From Acetobacter sp. UBA5411 (GTDB taxonomy: Bacteria > Pseudomonadota > Alphaproteobacteria > Acetobacterales > Acetobacteraceae), in assembly GCF_002409645.1 (NCBI RefSeq), contig NZ_DHNR01000019.1:228811-292810 (forward strand): 64,000 bases of DNA, given 5' to 3'. The translations under genes and the position numbers were made by a program. Position 1 is the first letter of the stretch, and every line of letters begins with the position of its first letter. The notes under the pieces are model-generated. The model was not told the origin of the DNA. It made no database searches and saw only the letters and a list, made by a program, of their open reading frames with translations. Shown here one piece after another: positions 1 to 8,335 of the stretch.

Positions 1-597
1 CTGATCGCCAACTGGAACAACACCCCGATGCGGGACCAGCTTGTGGATCGTAACAAGGCGGATGAACTGGGTCTTCTGCCGATCGACAGTCCGCATTTCA
101 ACGCCAAGGCAGGTGGTGCCGAAGGAAACGGCGCGATGGCTGACACGCCTTATGGCATTGTCGTGACACCGTTCTGGAACCGCTTCACCACCATGATGTG
201 CAACAAGCCGCCGTACGGCATGATCACGGCGATCGACATGCACACCAGAAAGGTGCTGTGGCAGCATCCGCTGGGCAGCGCCCGCGCCAATGGTCCGTGG
301 GGGCTTCCAACCTATCTGCCGCTGACAATAGGCACGCCGAACAATGGCGGTCCGGTGATTACCGCCAGCGGACTGGTGTTTGTAGCGGCCACGACCGATA
401 ATCTCATCCACGCTTTCAACCTGAAAACAGGCAAGGAAGTCTGGAATGCTGTCCTGCCGGGTGGTGGGCAGGCTACGCCCATGACGTATGAGTACAAGGG
501 CAAGCAGTATGTTGCGATCATGGCTGGCGGGCATCACTTCATGATGACACCGATCAGCGATGAACTGGTTGTCTACGCTTTGCCTGACAATCATTAA
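1..597 (+). CDS. gcd: PQQ-dependent membrane-bound glucose dehydrogenase, C-terminal part (5' end outside window)
   Basis: The frame is open from base 1 and stops with TAA at 595-597, giving the last 198 residues of a quinoprotein dehydrogenase. Visible beta-propeller repeats include the tryptophan-docking type motifs TGKEVWNAVLPGGGQATPM and a VFVAATTDNLIHAFN blade. The FWNRFTTMMCNKPPYG segment and the ending VYALPDNH resemble membrane glucose dehydrogenases of acetic acid bacteria. These enzymes oxidise glucose to gluconolactone in the periplasm and feed ubiquinone. The N-terminal membrane domain and the main catalytic residues lie upstream and cannot be checked. Glycerol or quinate dehydrogenases of the same family are less likely alternatives. 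Confidence 0.85.
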   Translation: MIANWNNTPMRDQLVDRNKADELGLLPIDSPHFNAKAGGAEGNGAMADTPYGIVVTPFWNRFTTMMCNKPPYGMITAIDMHTRKVLWQHPLGSARANGPWGLPTYLPLTIGTPNNGGPVITASGLVFVAATTDNLIHAFNLKTGKEVWNAVLPGGGQATPMTYEYKGKQYVAIMAGGHHFMMTPISDELVVYALPDNH

Positions 598-605
598 GGC
601 AGATA

Positions 606-631
606 CCGTTCAAATAGGCGTATTTGAACGG
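606..631 (+). terminator. Hairpin after the glucose dehydrogenase gene
   Basis: Nine bases after the stop codon is a perfect inverted repeat with 11-bp arms (606-616 and 621-631) and a 4-base GGCG loop. No T-run follows on the plus strand, so it may act as a weak or factor-assisted terminator or as a 3'-end stabiliser. Confidence 0.55.
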
Positions 632-776
632 GAGAAGACAGGAACCGGAGCTTTTTCATCAAGCCTGTGTTTGGTGGAAAGGCTCTGACTCCGAAATGTC
701 ATGGACGCGCATGCCCGCTGCCGGAACATGGGACAGACCCTTCTTTTTTGGCGATTAAAAACGGTTGCCCGTTCAG

Positions 777-1676
777 TCAGCAGAATACCAGCATGGGATG
801 GGTTGCAGAGGTGATGCGGACAGGCGTCATGCCGCGCGCATCGCCATCGCTCTGTATTGGAATTGAAGGCGAGGCATTTACGCTGATTTCAGAAGCCTGA
901 AGACAGCGGATACAGGACAGGTGTTCGACGCGACCGAAAAGAAGCGCCGCAGCAGTTCTGAGAGCCGTCAGCGGACCGTTTCCGTTCATCAGCAGAACAG
1001 AAAAACCGGTTTCGTGTTGTCGTGACAAAGACAGAAGACGGAACTTACCCCCATAAAAACGTCCCTTGGAAACCAGAACGCCCTTACAGGAAAAGGGCAC
1101 ACCATCGACCAGCAAAGCGAAATCCGGGAAACGGTAAGCAAGGAGTTGGCGGTAGGTCTGGAAAACATAGGCTAGTTTGCCAAACCGGCGCTTTGTGTGA
1201 GGGGTGACGCCATGCACGACCGCTCCGTCAAAACCGACCCCGGCCATTTGCAGAAACATAAAGCGGTCACTGTCTGTCTCCAGCCAGCCGGGCCAGATCC
1301 AGCGTGTGCGGGCTGTTGTGATGAGAGAGACAAGTTGCGGGATTTCTCCCGTGATCCCCAGCTCCATCGCCAGAACATTGGCTGTTCCAGTGGGAAACAG
1401 GGCGAGCGGGATATTGGTGCCATCAAGGCCGGTGGCTATTTCAGCAATTGTTCCGTCACCTCCTGCCGCCACAAGGCATCCTTCATACCCTTGCTCTGCC
1501 AGTTGCCTGGCGAGATGCGTGCCGTGTCCCTTGTAATGTGTTTCCAGAAGATCAGTGGCGATGTTGCTCGCACGTAATGCCTGCGCGAGACGCTGGACAA
1601 GGTCGAACCGCCGTTTTCCGGATGTGGGATTGTAGATGATGGTGGCGCAGGAAATTGAAACGCTCACTTTTACCAT
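777..1676 (-). CDS. Diacylglycerol kinase family lipid kinase (YegS/DgkB-like)
   Basis: 299 residues, the usual size of bacterial soluble lipid kinases. The N-terminus carries the family start IIYNPTSGKRR (about residues 13-23). The nucleotide-binding GGDGT motif is at residues 72-76, followed by FPTGTANVLAMELG, the conserved P-x-GTxN element. These place it in the DAGK catalytic-domain family, which phosphorylates diacylglycerol or related lipids at the cytoplasmic face of the membrane. Its ATG at 1676 overlaps the stop of the upstream transferase gene by 7 bases, so the two are probably translated together. That pairing suggests it recycles diacylglycerol released by the transferase. Substrate preference is inferred. 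Confidence 0.85.
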   Translation of the reverse strand: MVKVSVSISCATIIYNPTSGKRRFDLVQRLAQALRASNIATDLLETHYKGHGTHLARQLAEQGYEGCLVAAGGDGTIAEIATGLDGTNIPLALFPTGTANVLAMELGITGEIPQLVSLITTARTRWIWPGWLETDSDRFMFLQMAGVGFDGAVVHGVTPHTKRRFGKLAYVFQTYRQLLAYRFPDFALLVDGVPFSCKGVLVSKGRFYGGKFRLLSLSRQHETGFSVLLMNGNGPLTALRTAAALLFGRVEHLSCIRCLQASEISVNASPSIPIQSDGDARGMTPVRITSATHPMLVFC

Positions 1677-3292
1677 CCGAGCATGACATCGCCGAAAGTT
1701 TCAATATTTTCGACCTTGCGTTCCATCCTTGGTGTTAGTTCCGCCGGAGCAACATGATGTCTCTCTGTCTGGTAATATTCCAGACCGATTGTCGTCAGGT
1801 GATCGAAAGATGAGGTGCAGTCGGTGTCAAAGAGAGTGCAGCCGAGAAACATGTTGGGTGCCTGACTGATACCCAGCATGTCCATGATGGTTGGAGCCAG
1901 ATCAAGACTGTTTCTGCCGGAAACCTCGATCGGTCCCGTTTTCGTGCTGTCTTTCTTGTAGATGATGAGGGGAACTTCATCGACAAAATAAGGACTTTTG
2001 GTCTTGAATAGCTGTTGAAAATCCGGTGTTGGAAAAGAGGCGTGATCGGTGGTGAAAACAATGATGGTATCATCAGCAATAGGACTATCCTGAAAAGAAT
2101 TCAGGAATTTTCCGAACTGGGCATCCATATTGTGAAATTTGTTAAGATAGGGATTGGAGCCGTCGCCGTATTTTATTTCCGGACTGTCCAGCCCAATATG
2201 AGTGCCCACAGTATAGAGACCGTAATAAAATGGTGAGTCGCTTTTGTGGAGTTCTTGGACATTCTTCCACAGAAGTCTAAAGGAATCACCGTCAGAAAGA
2301 TCTGTCAGAACAGACCATTTGACTCTTTGTTCGGGCGGAACATCGTCTTGCGTGTAGATCCGGTCAAAACGCAATGCGTCAAGAACCTCTGCAAGACGAC
2401 TGTTCTTTGTATTGGAAAGCTGGAAGTAGGTGCGATATCCGGCAGAACGCAAGATGTCCGGCAGTGTCGGAAGATGAGTGAGATCGAGTTTGTCGTATTG
2501 CGCCTTCGCAAAAGTATTGCGTTCATCATGTGTGAAATGCGCACCTCCCTGCATCTGATAGAACGATGTCTGCTGCCCCCATAGTCCACGGAATGTTGCG
2601 GCTGTGTGATTGAAATAACCTGTGAAATACAGGGAGTTCTCCATGAAGCCCCACAGGTTGGGAGTCAGGGATGGAGAGAGGACGGCTCTTGAAGTTCCTT
2701 CGACAAAAATGACGATGACATTGTATTTCTTGCGGGGGAACGGGTTGTTATTGTTGTCTGAGTAAAGAGCGTCTTTTTTGAGCGGCCTGATATCTTCCGA
2801 CATGGAAAGACGTGTCTTCCATGTCGTCAGGTGTTCACAGATAACCAGTGAGACGGGTTTGTAAAATTCGTAAAGAGCAGAGTTATGGAACAGGAATATA
2901 ACCGGGATTACACAAAGCCAGCCATATATGACGTCAGGAATATCGGAAAAGGTTGAGAACAGGGTGCAGGCCACCACCAGCGTGGTTGAAAAGGCTAAAT
3001 TTTCCCATCCGATGACATTGGCTTCGGTCAGATTATCAAGTGTGAGAGGGGAAAGAGCATTTCCCGACATCAAGATCGAAGCAAGCTGGCAGGACAGTAC
3101 AAGTCCGTAAAGAAAACGGATGAATAGTGCACATTTATGCAAGCGGCCTTTCATGAGGCCAGTTATCTGCAGAATAATGAGAAACTCACAGACATAGGCC
3201 AAAAACCACCGGTAGTTTCCGCAAGGCAGACAAATCAAGGCGATGATCAGAATGGTGCAAATGGTAGAGAAGCGGCCGATGCTGGAACTCAT
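1670..3292 (-). CDS. Membrane-anchored sulfatase-fold phosphotransferase (LtaS/OpgB/EptA superfamily)
   Basis: About 540 residues from the ATG at 3292; a GTG at 3301 would add three. The first 170 residues hold about five hydrophobic spans, then a large extracytoplasmic alkaline-phosphatase/sulfatase domain. Metal-site signatures are visible: VIVIFVEGTSRA (about residue 195), a Thr-containing HTAATFRGLWG that matches the nucleophile region, and FTTDHASF late in the domain. Such enzymes move phosphoglycerol or phosphoethanolamine from phospholipid to an envelope glycan or lipid A, releasing diacylglycerol. The overlapping lipid-kinase gene downstream fits this. The sequence does not settle which head group or acceptor is used. 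Confidence 0.8.
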   Translation of the reverse strand: MSSSIGRFSTICTILIIALICLPCGNYRWFLAYVCEFLIILQITGLMKGRLHKCALFIRFLYGLVLSCQLASILMSGNALSPLTLDNLTEANVIGWENLAFSTTLVVACTLFSTFSDIPDVIYGWLCVIPVIFLFHNSALYEFYKPVSLVICEHLTTWKTRLSMSEDIRPLKKDALYSDNNNNPFPRKKYNVIVIFVEGTSRAVLSPSLTPNLWGFMENSLYFTGYFNHTAATFRGLWGQQTSFYQMQGGAHFTHDERNTFAKAQYDKLDLTHLPTLPDILRSAGYRTYFQLSNTKNSRLAEVLDALRFDRIYTQDDVPPEQRVKWSVLTDLSDGDSFRLLWKNVQELHKSDSPFYYGLYTVGTHIGLDSPEIKYGDGSNPYLNKFHNMDAQFGKFLNSFQDSPIADDTIIVFTTDHASFPTPDFQQLFKTKSPYFVDEVPLIIYKKDSTKTGPIEVSGRNSLDLAPTIMDMLGISQAPNMFLGCTLFDTDCTSSFDHLTTIGLEYYQTERHHVAPAELTPRMERKVENIETFGDVMLGW

Positions 3293-3577
3293 TCCGGACA
3301 CTCTGGAGCAGGAAAATAACGCATTGCGATTCCGTGAGACGTTTATTGTTTCAGTTTTATGACATCTCGACGCTGGAAATCAGTATGGCAAGCGTTATTT
3401 TGTGGGATTGCTCACAAATGGTCTCCTTTTTCTGATGGGCATCCCGGTATGGCAAAGGTAGAGAGAATTTTTACAAACTATATTTTCTGAATAGCCAGAT
3501 TTCTTTTCGGTAGAAAAATGTTTCTGGAATATTTTGTAGAGTCCGGAAGTGTGTATTCATGAAACCATGAAACAAAA
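3293..3577. other. Intergenic region upstream of the sulfatase-fold gene, no gene seen
   Basis: AT-rich stretch without a convincing ORF on either strand. It probably carries the promoter of the minus-strand transferase/kinase pair, but I could not pick out a clear -35/-10 pair. It ends at a terminator hairpin. Confidence 0.5.
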
Positions 3578-3609
3578 AATGGCTCACAGATATATATCTG
3601 TGAGCCATT
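3578..3609 (-). terminator. Perfect 32-bp palindrome with T-run on the minus strand
   Basis: Two 16-base arms (3578-3593 and 3594-3609) are exact reverse complements. Read on the minus strand the hairpin is followed by six Ts, as in an intrinsic terminator. It lies 55 bases beyond the stop of the small minus-strand ORF at 3664-3762, so transcription of that ORF appears to end here. Confidence 0.75.
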
Positions 3610-3663
3610 ATTCTGCTGCCAGATTTTTGAATCTGGTTATTCTATATGGAAATGATAGAGTTG

Positions 3664-3762
3664 TTACAAATATTTAGTATGGGACTTGCCCACTTCATTT
3701 TTCGACGCCACCAGAACGGCAATCAGGCCGTTCGAGACAAAACGGGCGATGCGGGTGACCAT
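3664..3762 (-). CDS. Possible 32-residue small protein
   Basis: The frame can be extended upstream to 3852, but the ATG at 3762 is preceded by AGGAG with an 8-base spacer, while the upstream start has no visible ribosome site. The peptide starts MVTRIARFVSNGLIAVL, a positively charged then hydrophobic segment, and ends with a Lys/His-rich tail. That could be an amphipathic or membrane-associated small protein. A strong intrinsic terminator lies just downstream, which supports a real short transcript. I recognise no family. It could alternatively be the tail of a transcript from the Nudix gene, which lies 120 bases upstream on the same strand. Confidence 0.45.
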   Translation of the reverse strand: MVTRIARFVSNGLIAVLVASKNEVGKSHTKYL

Positions 3763-3882
3763 GGCACGAACTCCTGTTTCGTTGGGGCTTAATCCTGTAC
3801 TGAATTTAACACTGATAACCCTTCTGGTAAACGAAAATCGTAATCCAGACATGAAAAAATAACATGACTGTAACAGAAGGTA

Positions 3883-4629
3883 TCATCTCGTGTTCAGCAG
3901 GATCCTTGTGGTCGGTATAACGTCTTTCCTTCGGCACCAGTTCCCCAATTGGTCATCAGAAATCACGGTCAGCTGATCGTATTCCTTGTTGCCGCCTGCC
4001 TGCCATTTCTCTCTCAGTGCAGCAAAAGACAGCGGTGTCGTCAGCGCAATACCGATATCGACAATGGCTGTTCGGGCATGAATGACGGCGAGGCGAGGGG
4101 GACCGATACTGACCTCACAAGCCATCAGACCAAGCTCCTCCTCCGTCTCCGCAAGAAGCTGGTCAGCAAGCGAAAGTCTCTGTCCTTCTTTCCGCATTTC
4201 AACGGTTCCGGCAGGGGGGGATTGCCAGAAGTCGCCAAGATACAGGGATGCAGGATGTCGTCTGGCCAGAACGATGCCGTCCGCGCAGCGCAGCAGACCG
4301 CAAACGGCAAGTTGGTGGAGTGGCGTTTCTCCGAATATCGTCGGGTCTGCCATTTGCGCCAGAGCCCTGCGATATTCCGTCCAGTATCCTTCGATGCAGT
4401 CTGGAGTGATGCTCTTCATGCAGAAAATGCGGCCATTGAAGAGTTTGGGGCGACGGGCACGGGCATCGTCCCAGATTGTCTGAACACGATGTTCGATGTC
4501 TGGCGTGAGGGTGGGTTCGGTCTCATTGACGATCAGACGAACATCCGGATGGAGTTCCTCGCAATGCCAGCCCTGTAAATCATGAGCGAGATTATGCGGT
4601 GTTTCATCGGTATCTAAAAATGCTGGCAT
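3883..4629 (-). CDS. Nudix hydrolase, with changed Nudix box
   Basis: 248 residues. An N-terminal domain of about 110 residues precedes the Nudix fold (HQLAVCGLLRCADGIVLARR). The box runs from AGTVEM to LLAETEEELGL. The catalytic glutamates of EExxEE are present, but the arginine of the usual REUXEEXGU motif is replaced by alanine, and the spacing between the first G and the helix is longer than standard because of an inserted RKEGQRLSL. Members hydrolyse nucleoside diphosphates linked to another group; the substrate here is unknown. The longer N-terminal domain recalls Tnr3/NUDT-type two-domain members. The gene is probably transcribed alone. Confidence 0.75.
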   Translation of the reverse strand: MPAFLDTDETPHNLAHDLQGWHCEELHPDVRLIVNETEPTLTPDIEHRVQTIWDDARARRPKLFNGRIFCMKSITPDCIEGYWTEYRRALAQMADPTIFGETPLHQLAVCGLLRCADGIVLARRHPASLYLGDFWQSPPAGTVEMRKEGQRLSLADQLLAETEEELGLMACEVSIGPPRLAVIHARTAIVDIGIALTTPLSFAALREKWQAGGNKEYDQLTVISDDQLGNWCRRKDVIPTTRILLNTR

Positions 4630-4772
4630 TTCAACTCTTTTAGGCAGGGATGTTCACGACAGAGTGTTGGCGCTTTCGGAAGGGATCGCTAATTTTTTTT
4701 AGAATCGTAACGAAAAGGGCTGTCGAAGCGACAAGAGGTGGGGTTTAATCCCTGAAGGATCGATCTGGAAAG

Positions 4773-7700
4773 ATGACGATGACGCTGAACGTCGCGCTGA
4801 CTCACAAGACAACGTATCATTATGACCGCCCTGTAATGATGGGGCCTCAGGTCATTCGCCTCAGACCTGCGGCGCACGCCAGGACAAACATTCTGTCCTA
4901 CGCGCTGACCATTGAACCGAAACCTCATTTCATCAACTGGATGCAGGATCCGTCGGGCAACTGGCAGGCGCGCGTCGTGTTCCCTGAGCGTGTCACGCAC
5001 TTTGATGTCACCGTCGATCTTGTCGCAGATATGGCGACCATCAATCCGTTCGACTTCTTTCTGGAGCCGGAAGCGGAAGAATGGCCGTTTACATACGATC
5101 ATGTCCTTGATCAGGAACTGGCTCCCTACAGAAAACTGGAACCAGCCGGTCCGCTGCTCAAGGCGCTGATTGCTGAAACTCCCAAGGAAAAACAGCGTAC
5201 TGTTGATATGCTGGTAGCGCTCAATCAGGCGGTCCAGAAGCGCATCAGCTATATCGTTCGCATGGAGCCCGGTGTCTGGTCTCCGGAAAAGACGCTTGAA
5301 GAGGGCAAGGGCTCCTGCCGTGACAGCGCCTGGCTGCTTGTCCAGCTTCTCCGCAATCTTGGCTATGCCGCCCGCTTTGTCTCGGGATACCTGATCCAGC
5401 TCGTCGCGGATGAAAAGCCGCTTGAAGGGCCTTCGGGACCGACTGAAGATTTCACAGACCTGCATGCCTGGGCGGAAGTCTATCTCCCGGGCGCGGGTTG
5501 GATTGGTCTGGACGCGACGTCGGGGATGCTGACGGGTGAGGGACATATTCCCCTCGCTGCAACGCCTGAACCTGGTTCGGCAGCGCCGATTTCCGGTGGT
5601 GTCGAGCTGTGTGAAACGGAGTTCGGCTTTGAGATGCGGGTGGAGCGTATCGCTGAAACGCCACGCACGACCAAGCCGTACGACGAGCAGACATGGGAGA
5701 CCATTCTCGCAGCGGGTGAGAAGGTCGACCGGCAGCTTGAGGCGGGTGATGTCCGGCTGACAATGGGTGGCGAGCCGACCTTTATCGCTGCCGATGACAT
5801 GGATGCGCCCGAATGGAATATCGAGGCGCTTGGCCCGACCAAACGCGCTTACGCCAATCGTCTGCTCCGTCGCCTGATGTCGATCTGGTCGCCCGGTTCG
5901 ACCTATATGACCCTATTCGGTAAGCATTATCCCGGCGAACAGCTTCCCCGCTGGGCACTGACGACATACTGGCGCCGCGATGGAGAGCCGGTCTGGCTGA
6001 ACCGCACTTTGTTGGCCTCGGATGACGACACCGATAACGCCACGGAACATGACGCACGACGTTTTGCCCAGTCACTGGCGGCCAGATTGCAGGTCGACCC
6101 GGAACTCGTCACACCGGCATACGAAGACATTCATTACTATCTCTGGAAAGAGCATCGTCTTCCGGCCAACGTGCTGGCGGAAGGCTCCAAGCTGAACGAT
6201 CCGCTGGAGCGTGATCGTCTGGCGCGCGTTTTCAGCCGGGGACTGTCGCGTGAATCCGGCTCGGTCCTGCCTCTGCGTGTTGTTGTGCAGGACGGCGTAC
6301 GCCGCTGGCAGTCTGGTCGCTGGTTCATGCGGGGTGATACGATCTTCCTTGTTCCCGGTGATTCGTCCATCGGCTTCCGTCTGCCTCTGCAAAGCCTGCC
6401 TTGGGCCGACATTGACGACATCGATCAGTCTTTCCCTCTTGATCCTTTTGCGCCGCACCCGCGTCTGCCGCCTCATCCGGCTTTCGCGCGACGCACTCCG
6501 CACGCTTATGGCGCTGCTGTACCTGATCTCATCAGCCGGTCTGGAACGCCTCCCGGACGTCCGATGGCAGAGCTTTCCGATCTTCCGGCGCTGCCGCCCT
6601 ATCCGGTGCGTAAGCCGTGGCGGATCAGCACCGAGAAGGCGCTCAGCGAGCATCTGCTAGAGATCAATCGCGAGGAACCGGATGTTGTTCGCACGGCACT
6701 GACGGTAGAGTCCCGCGACGGCATTCTGCATGTCTTCTTCCCGCCGCTTTACGCCGTGGAGGACTGGCTGGATCTCTGCGCCGCAGTTGAGGCGACAGCC
6801 GCTGAGTTCGGACGCAAGGTCGTTCTGGAAGGTTATGCGCCGCCTCGTGACCCACGCCTGCTGTCCTTCTCCATCACCCCTGACCCGGGAGTGATCGAGG
6901 TCAATGTGCATCCTGCGGCAAGCTGGGATGAGCACGAGACCCGTAGTCGCCAGCTTTATGAGGAAGCCCGCAACGTCGGACTGATTGCGGAAAAGTTCAT
7001 GCTGGACGGGCGGCATGTTGGCACGGGTGGCGGCAATCATGTGGTGATGGGCGCGGCCAATGCCGAGGACAGTCCATTTCTGCGGCGGCCTGATCTGCTC
7101 AAGTCGCTGGCCGGGTTCTGGCACAACCACCCATCGCTATCGTACCTGTTCAGTGGTCTGTTCATTGGACCAAGCTCGCAGCATCCTCGTATCGACGAGG
7201 CGCGACAGGACGCTCTGTACGAACTGGAAATCGCGTTCCGGCAGGTCAATCGGGAAGTGTTCACGCCTCCATGGCTGACGGACCGGCTGTTCCGCAATCT
7301 GTTTGCGGACATCACCGGCAATACGCACCGTACCGAGTTCTGCATCGACAAGCTCTACGCGCCGGAAAGCAGTTCCGGACGGCTTGGACTGATGGAATAC
7401 CGTGCATTCGAAATGCCGCCCCATCACCGTATGTCGGCAGCACAGGTGCTGCTCATGCGTGCGGCGATCGCGGCGTTCTGGAACAAGCCTTACGAACGGC
7501 GACTGGTACGCTGGGACACGCGCCTGCATGACGATTTCATGTTGCCGCATTTTGTCAGGCAGGACTTCGGTGACGCCATTGACGAATTGCGGATGCTGGG
7601 TGCGCCGCTTGAGAAGGAATGGTTTGAACCCCACTTCCAGTTCCGTTTTCCGGAAATCGGCTCCATCACCGAACTGGGCATGACGCTGGAATTGCGCACG

Positions 7701-8186
7701 GCGCTTGAACCGTGGAACACGCTTGCAGAGGAACCTGCGGCGGGCGGCACGGCGCGTTATGTCGACAGTTCTGTCGAGCGTGTGCAGGCTCTCGTTTCCG
7801 GATGGGTGGACGAGCGTTACATTCTTGCCTGCAACGGACGCGCCGTGCCGCTGACCGGCACACAACGACAGGGTGAATATGTCGGCGGCGTGCGTTTCAA
7901 GGCGTGGAATCCGCCCAGTTCCCTGCATCCGACTATCGGAGTGGAATCACCGCTCGTGTTCGATATCTATGATACATGGACCGGTCGTAGCGTCGGTGGG
8001 TTGACCTACCACGTCACACATCCGGGTGGCCGGAATTATGAGACACGACCTGTCAACGCCAACGAGGCGGAAGCGCGTCGTCGTATTCGTTTCTTCCCGT
8101 TTGGTCATACGCCGGGCTCCATGACGGAACCGCATGTGGATCGGTCGATGGAGCAGCCGAGAACGCTGGATTTGAGAAGGTTTTGA
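4773..8186 (+). CDS. Transglutaminase-like protease fused to DUF2126 putative amidoligase
   Basis: 1137 residues. Residues 1-150 form the bacterial transglutaminase N-terminal domain (VALTHKTTYHYDRPV). The cysteine-protease-like core follows, with a visible triad: C182 in GKGSCRDSAW, H231 in DLHAWAEVYLP and D247 in WIGLDATSG. From about residue 290 to the end is DUF2126 (PF09899), a putative glutamine-synthetase-type COOH-NH2 ligase, with LTMGGEPTF, HVGTGGGNHVVMG and HPSLSYLFSG. The protein has no signal peptide, so it is probably cytosolic. It opens the cluster that also has the metallopeptidase, ATP-grasp/alpha-E fusion and second transglutaminase. The family is predicted to make or trim peptide-like conjugates; no substrate is known here. 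Confidence 0.9.
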   Translation: MTMTLNVALTHKTTYHYDRPVMMGPQVIRLRPAAHARTNILSYALTIEPKPHFINWMQDPSGNWQARVVFPERVTHFDVTVDLVADMATINPFDFFLEPEAEEWPFTYDHVLDQELAPYRKLEPAGPLLKALIAETPKEKQRTVDMLVALNQAVQKRISYIVRMEPGVWSPEKTLEEGKGSCRDSAWLLVQLLRNLGYAARFVSGYLIQLVADEKPLEGPSGPTEDFTDLHAWAEVYLPGAGWIGLDATSGMLTGEGHIPLAATPEPGSAAPISGGVELCETEFGFEMRVERIAETPRTTKPYDEQTWETILAAGEKVDRQLEAGDVRLTMGGEPTFIAADDMDAPEWNIEALGPTKRAYANRLLRRLMSIWSPGSTYMTLFGKHYPGEQLPRWALTTYWRRDGEPVWLNRTLLASDDDTDNATEHDARRFAQSLAARLQVDPELVTPAYEDIHYYLWKEHRLPANVLAEGSKLNDPLERDRLARVFSRGLSRESGSVLPLRVVVQDGVRRWQSGRWFMRGDTIFLVPGDSSIGFRLPLQSLPWADIDDIDQSFPLDPFAPHPRLPPHPAFARRTPHAYGAAVPDLISRSGTPPGRPMAELSDLPALPPYPVRKPWRISTEKALSEHLLEINREEPDVVRTALTVESRDGILHVFFPPLYAVEDWLDLCAAVEATAAEFGRKVVLEGYAPPRDPRLLSFSITPDPGVIEVNVHPAASWDEHETRSRQLYEEARNVGLIAEKFMLDGRHVGTGGGNHVVMGAANAEDSPFLRRPDLLKSLAGFWHNHPSLSYLFSGLFIGPSSQHPRIDEARQDALYELEIAFRQVNREVFTPPWLTDRLFRNLFADITGNTHRTEFCIDKLYAPESSSGRLGLMEYRAFEMPPHHRMSAAQVLLMRAAIAAFWNKPYERRLVRWDTRLHDDFMLPHFVRQDFGDAIDELRMLGAPLEKEWFEPHFQFRFPEIGSITELGMTLELRTALEPWNTLAEEPAAGGTARYVDSSVERVQALVSGWVDERYILACNGRAVPLTGTQRQGEYVGGVRFKAWNPPSSLHPTIGVESPLVFDIYDTWTGRSVGGLTYHVTHPGGRNYETRPVNANEAEARRRIRFFPFGHTPGSMTEPHVDRSMEQPRTLDLRRF

Positions 8187-8335
8187 AGGGCGGTCAGGGG
8201 CGGGGCAGCTTGTGATGTCCCGTCAGCCTGATTTTTTACTGCCGATACGGAATGCAAAGGCGGCTTCGTCCATTTTAAGGAAATTAGATTTTTGAAATAA
8301 ATATTTTGTAAACACCGCTCATATAGGACTTTCTT

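Noticed and set aside
4689..5546. 285-codon minus-strand ORF over the start of the large transglutaminase
   Set aside because: It lies opposite a strongly conserved coding region and shows no domain pattern; it is a shadow frame.
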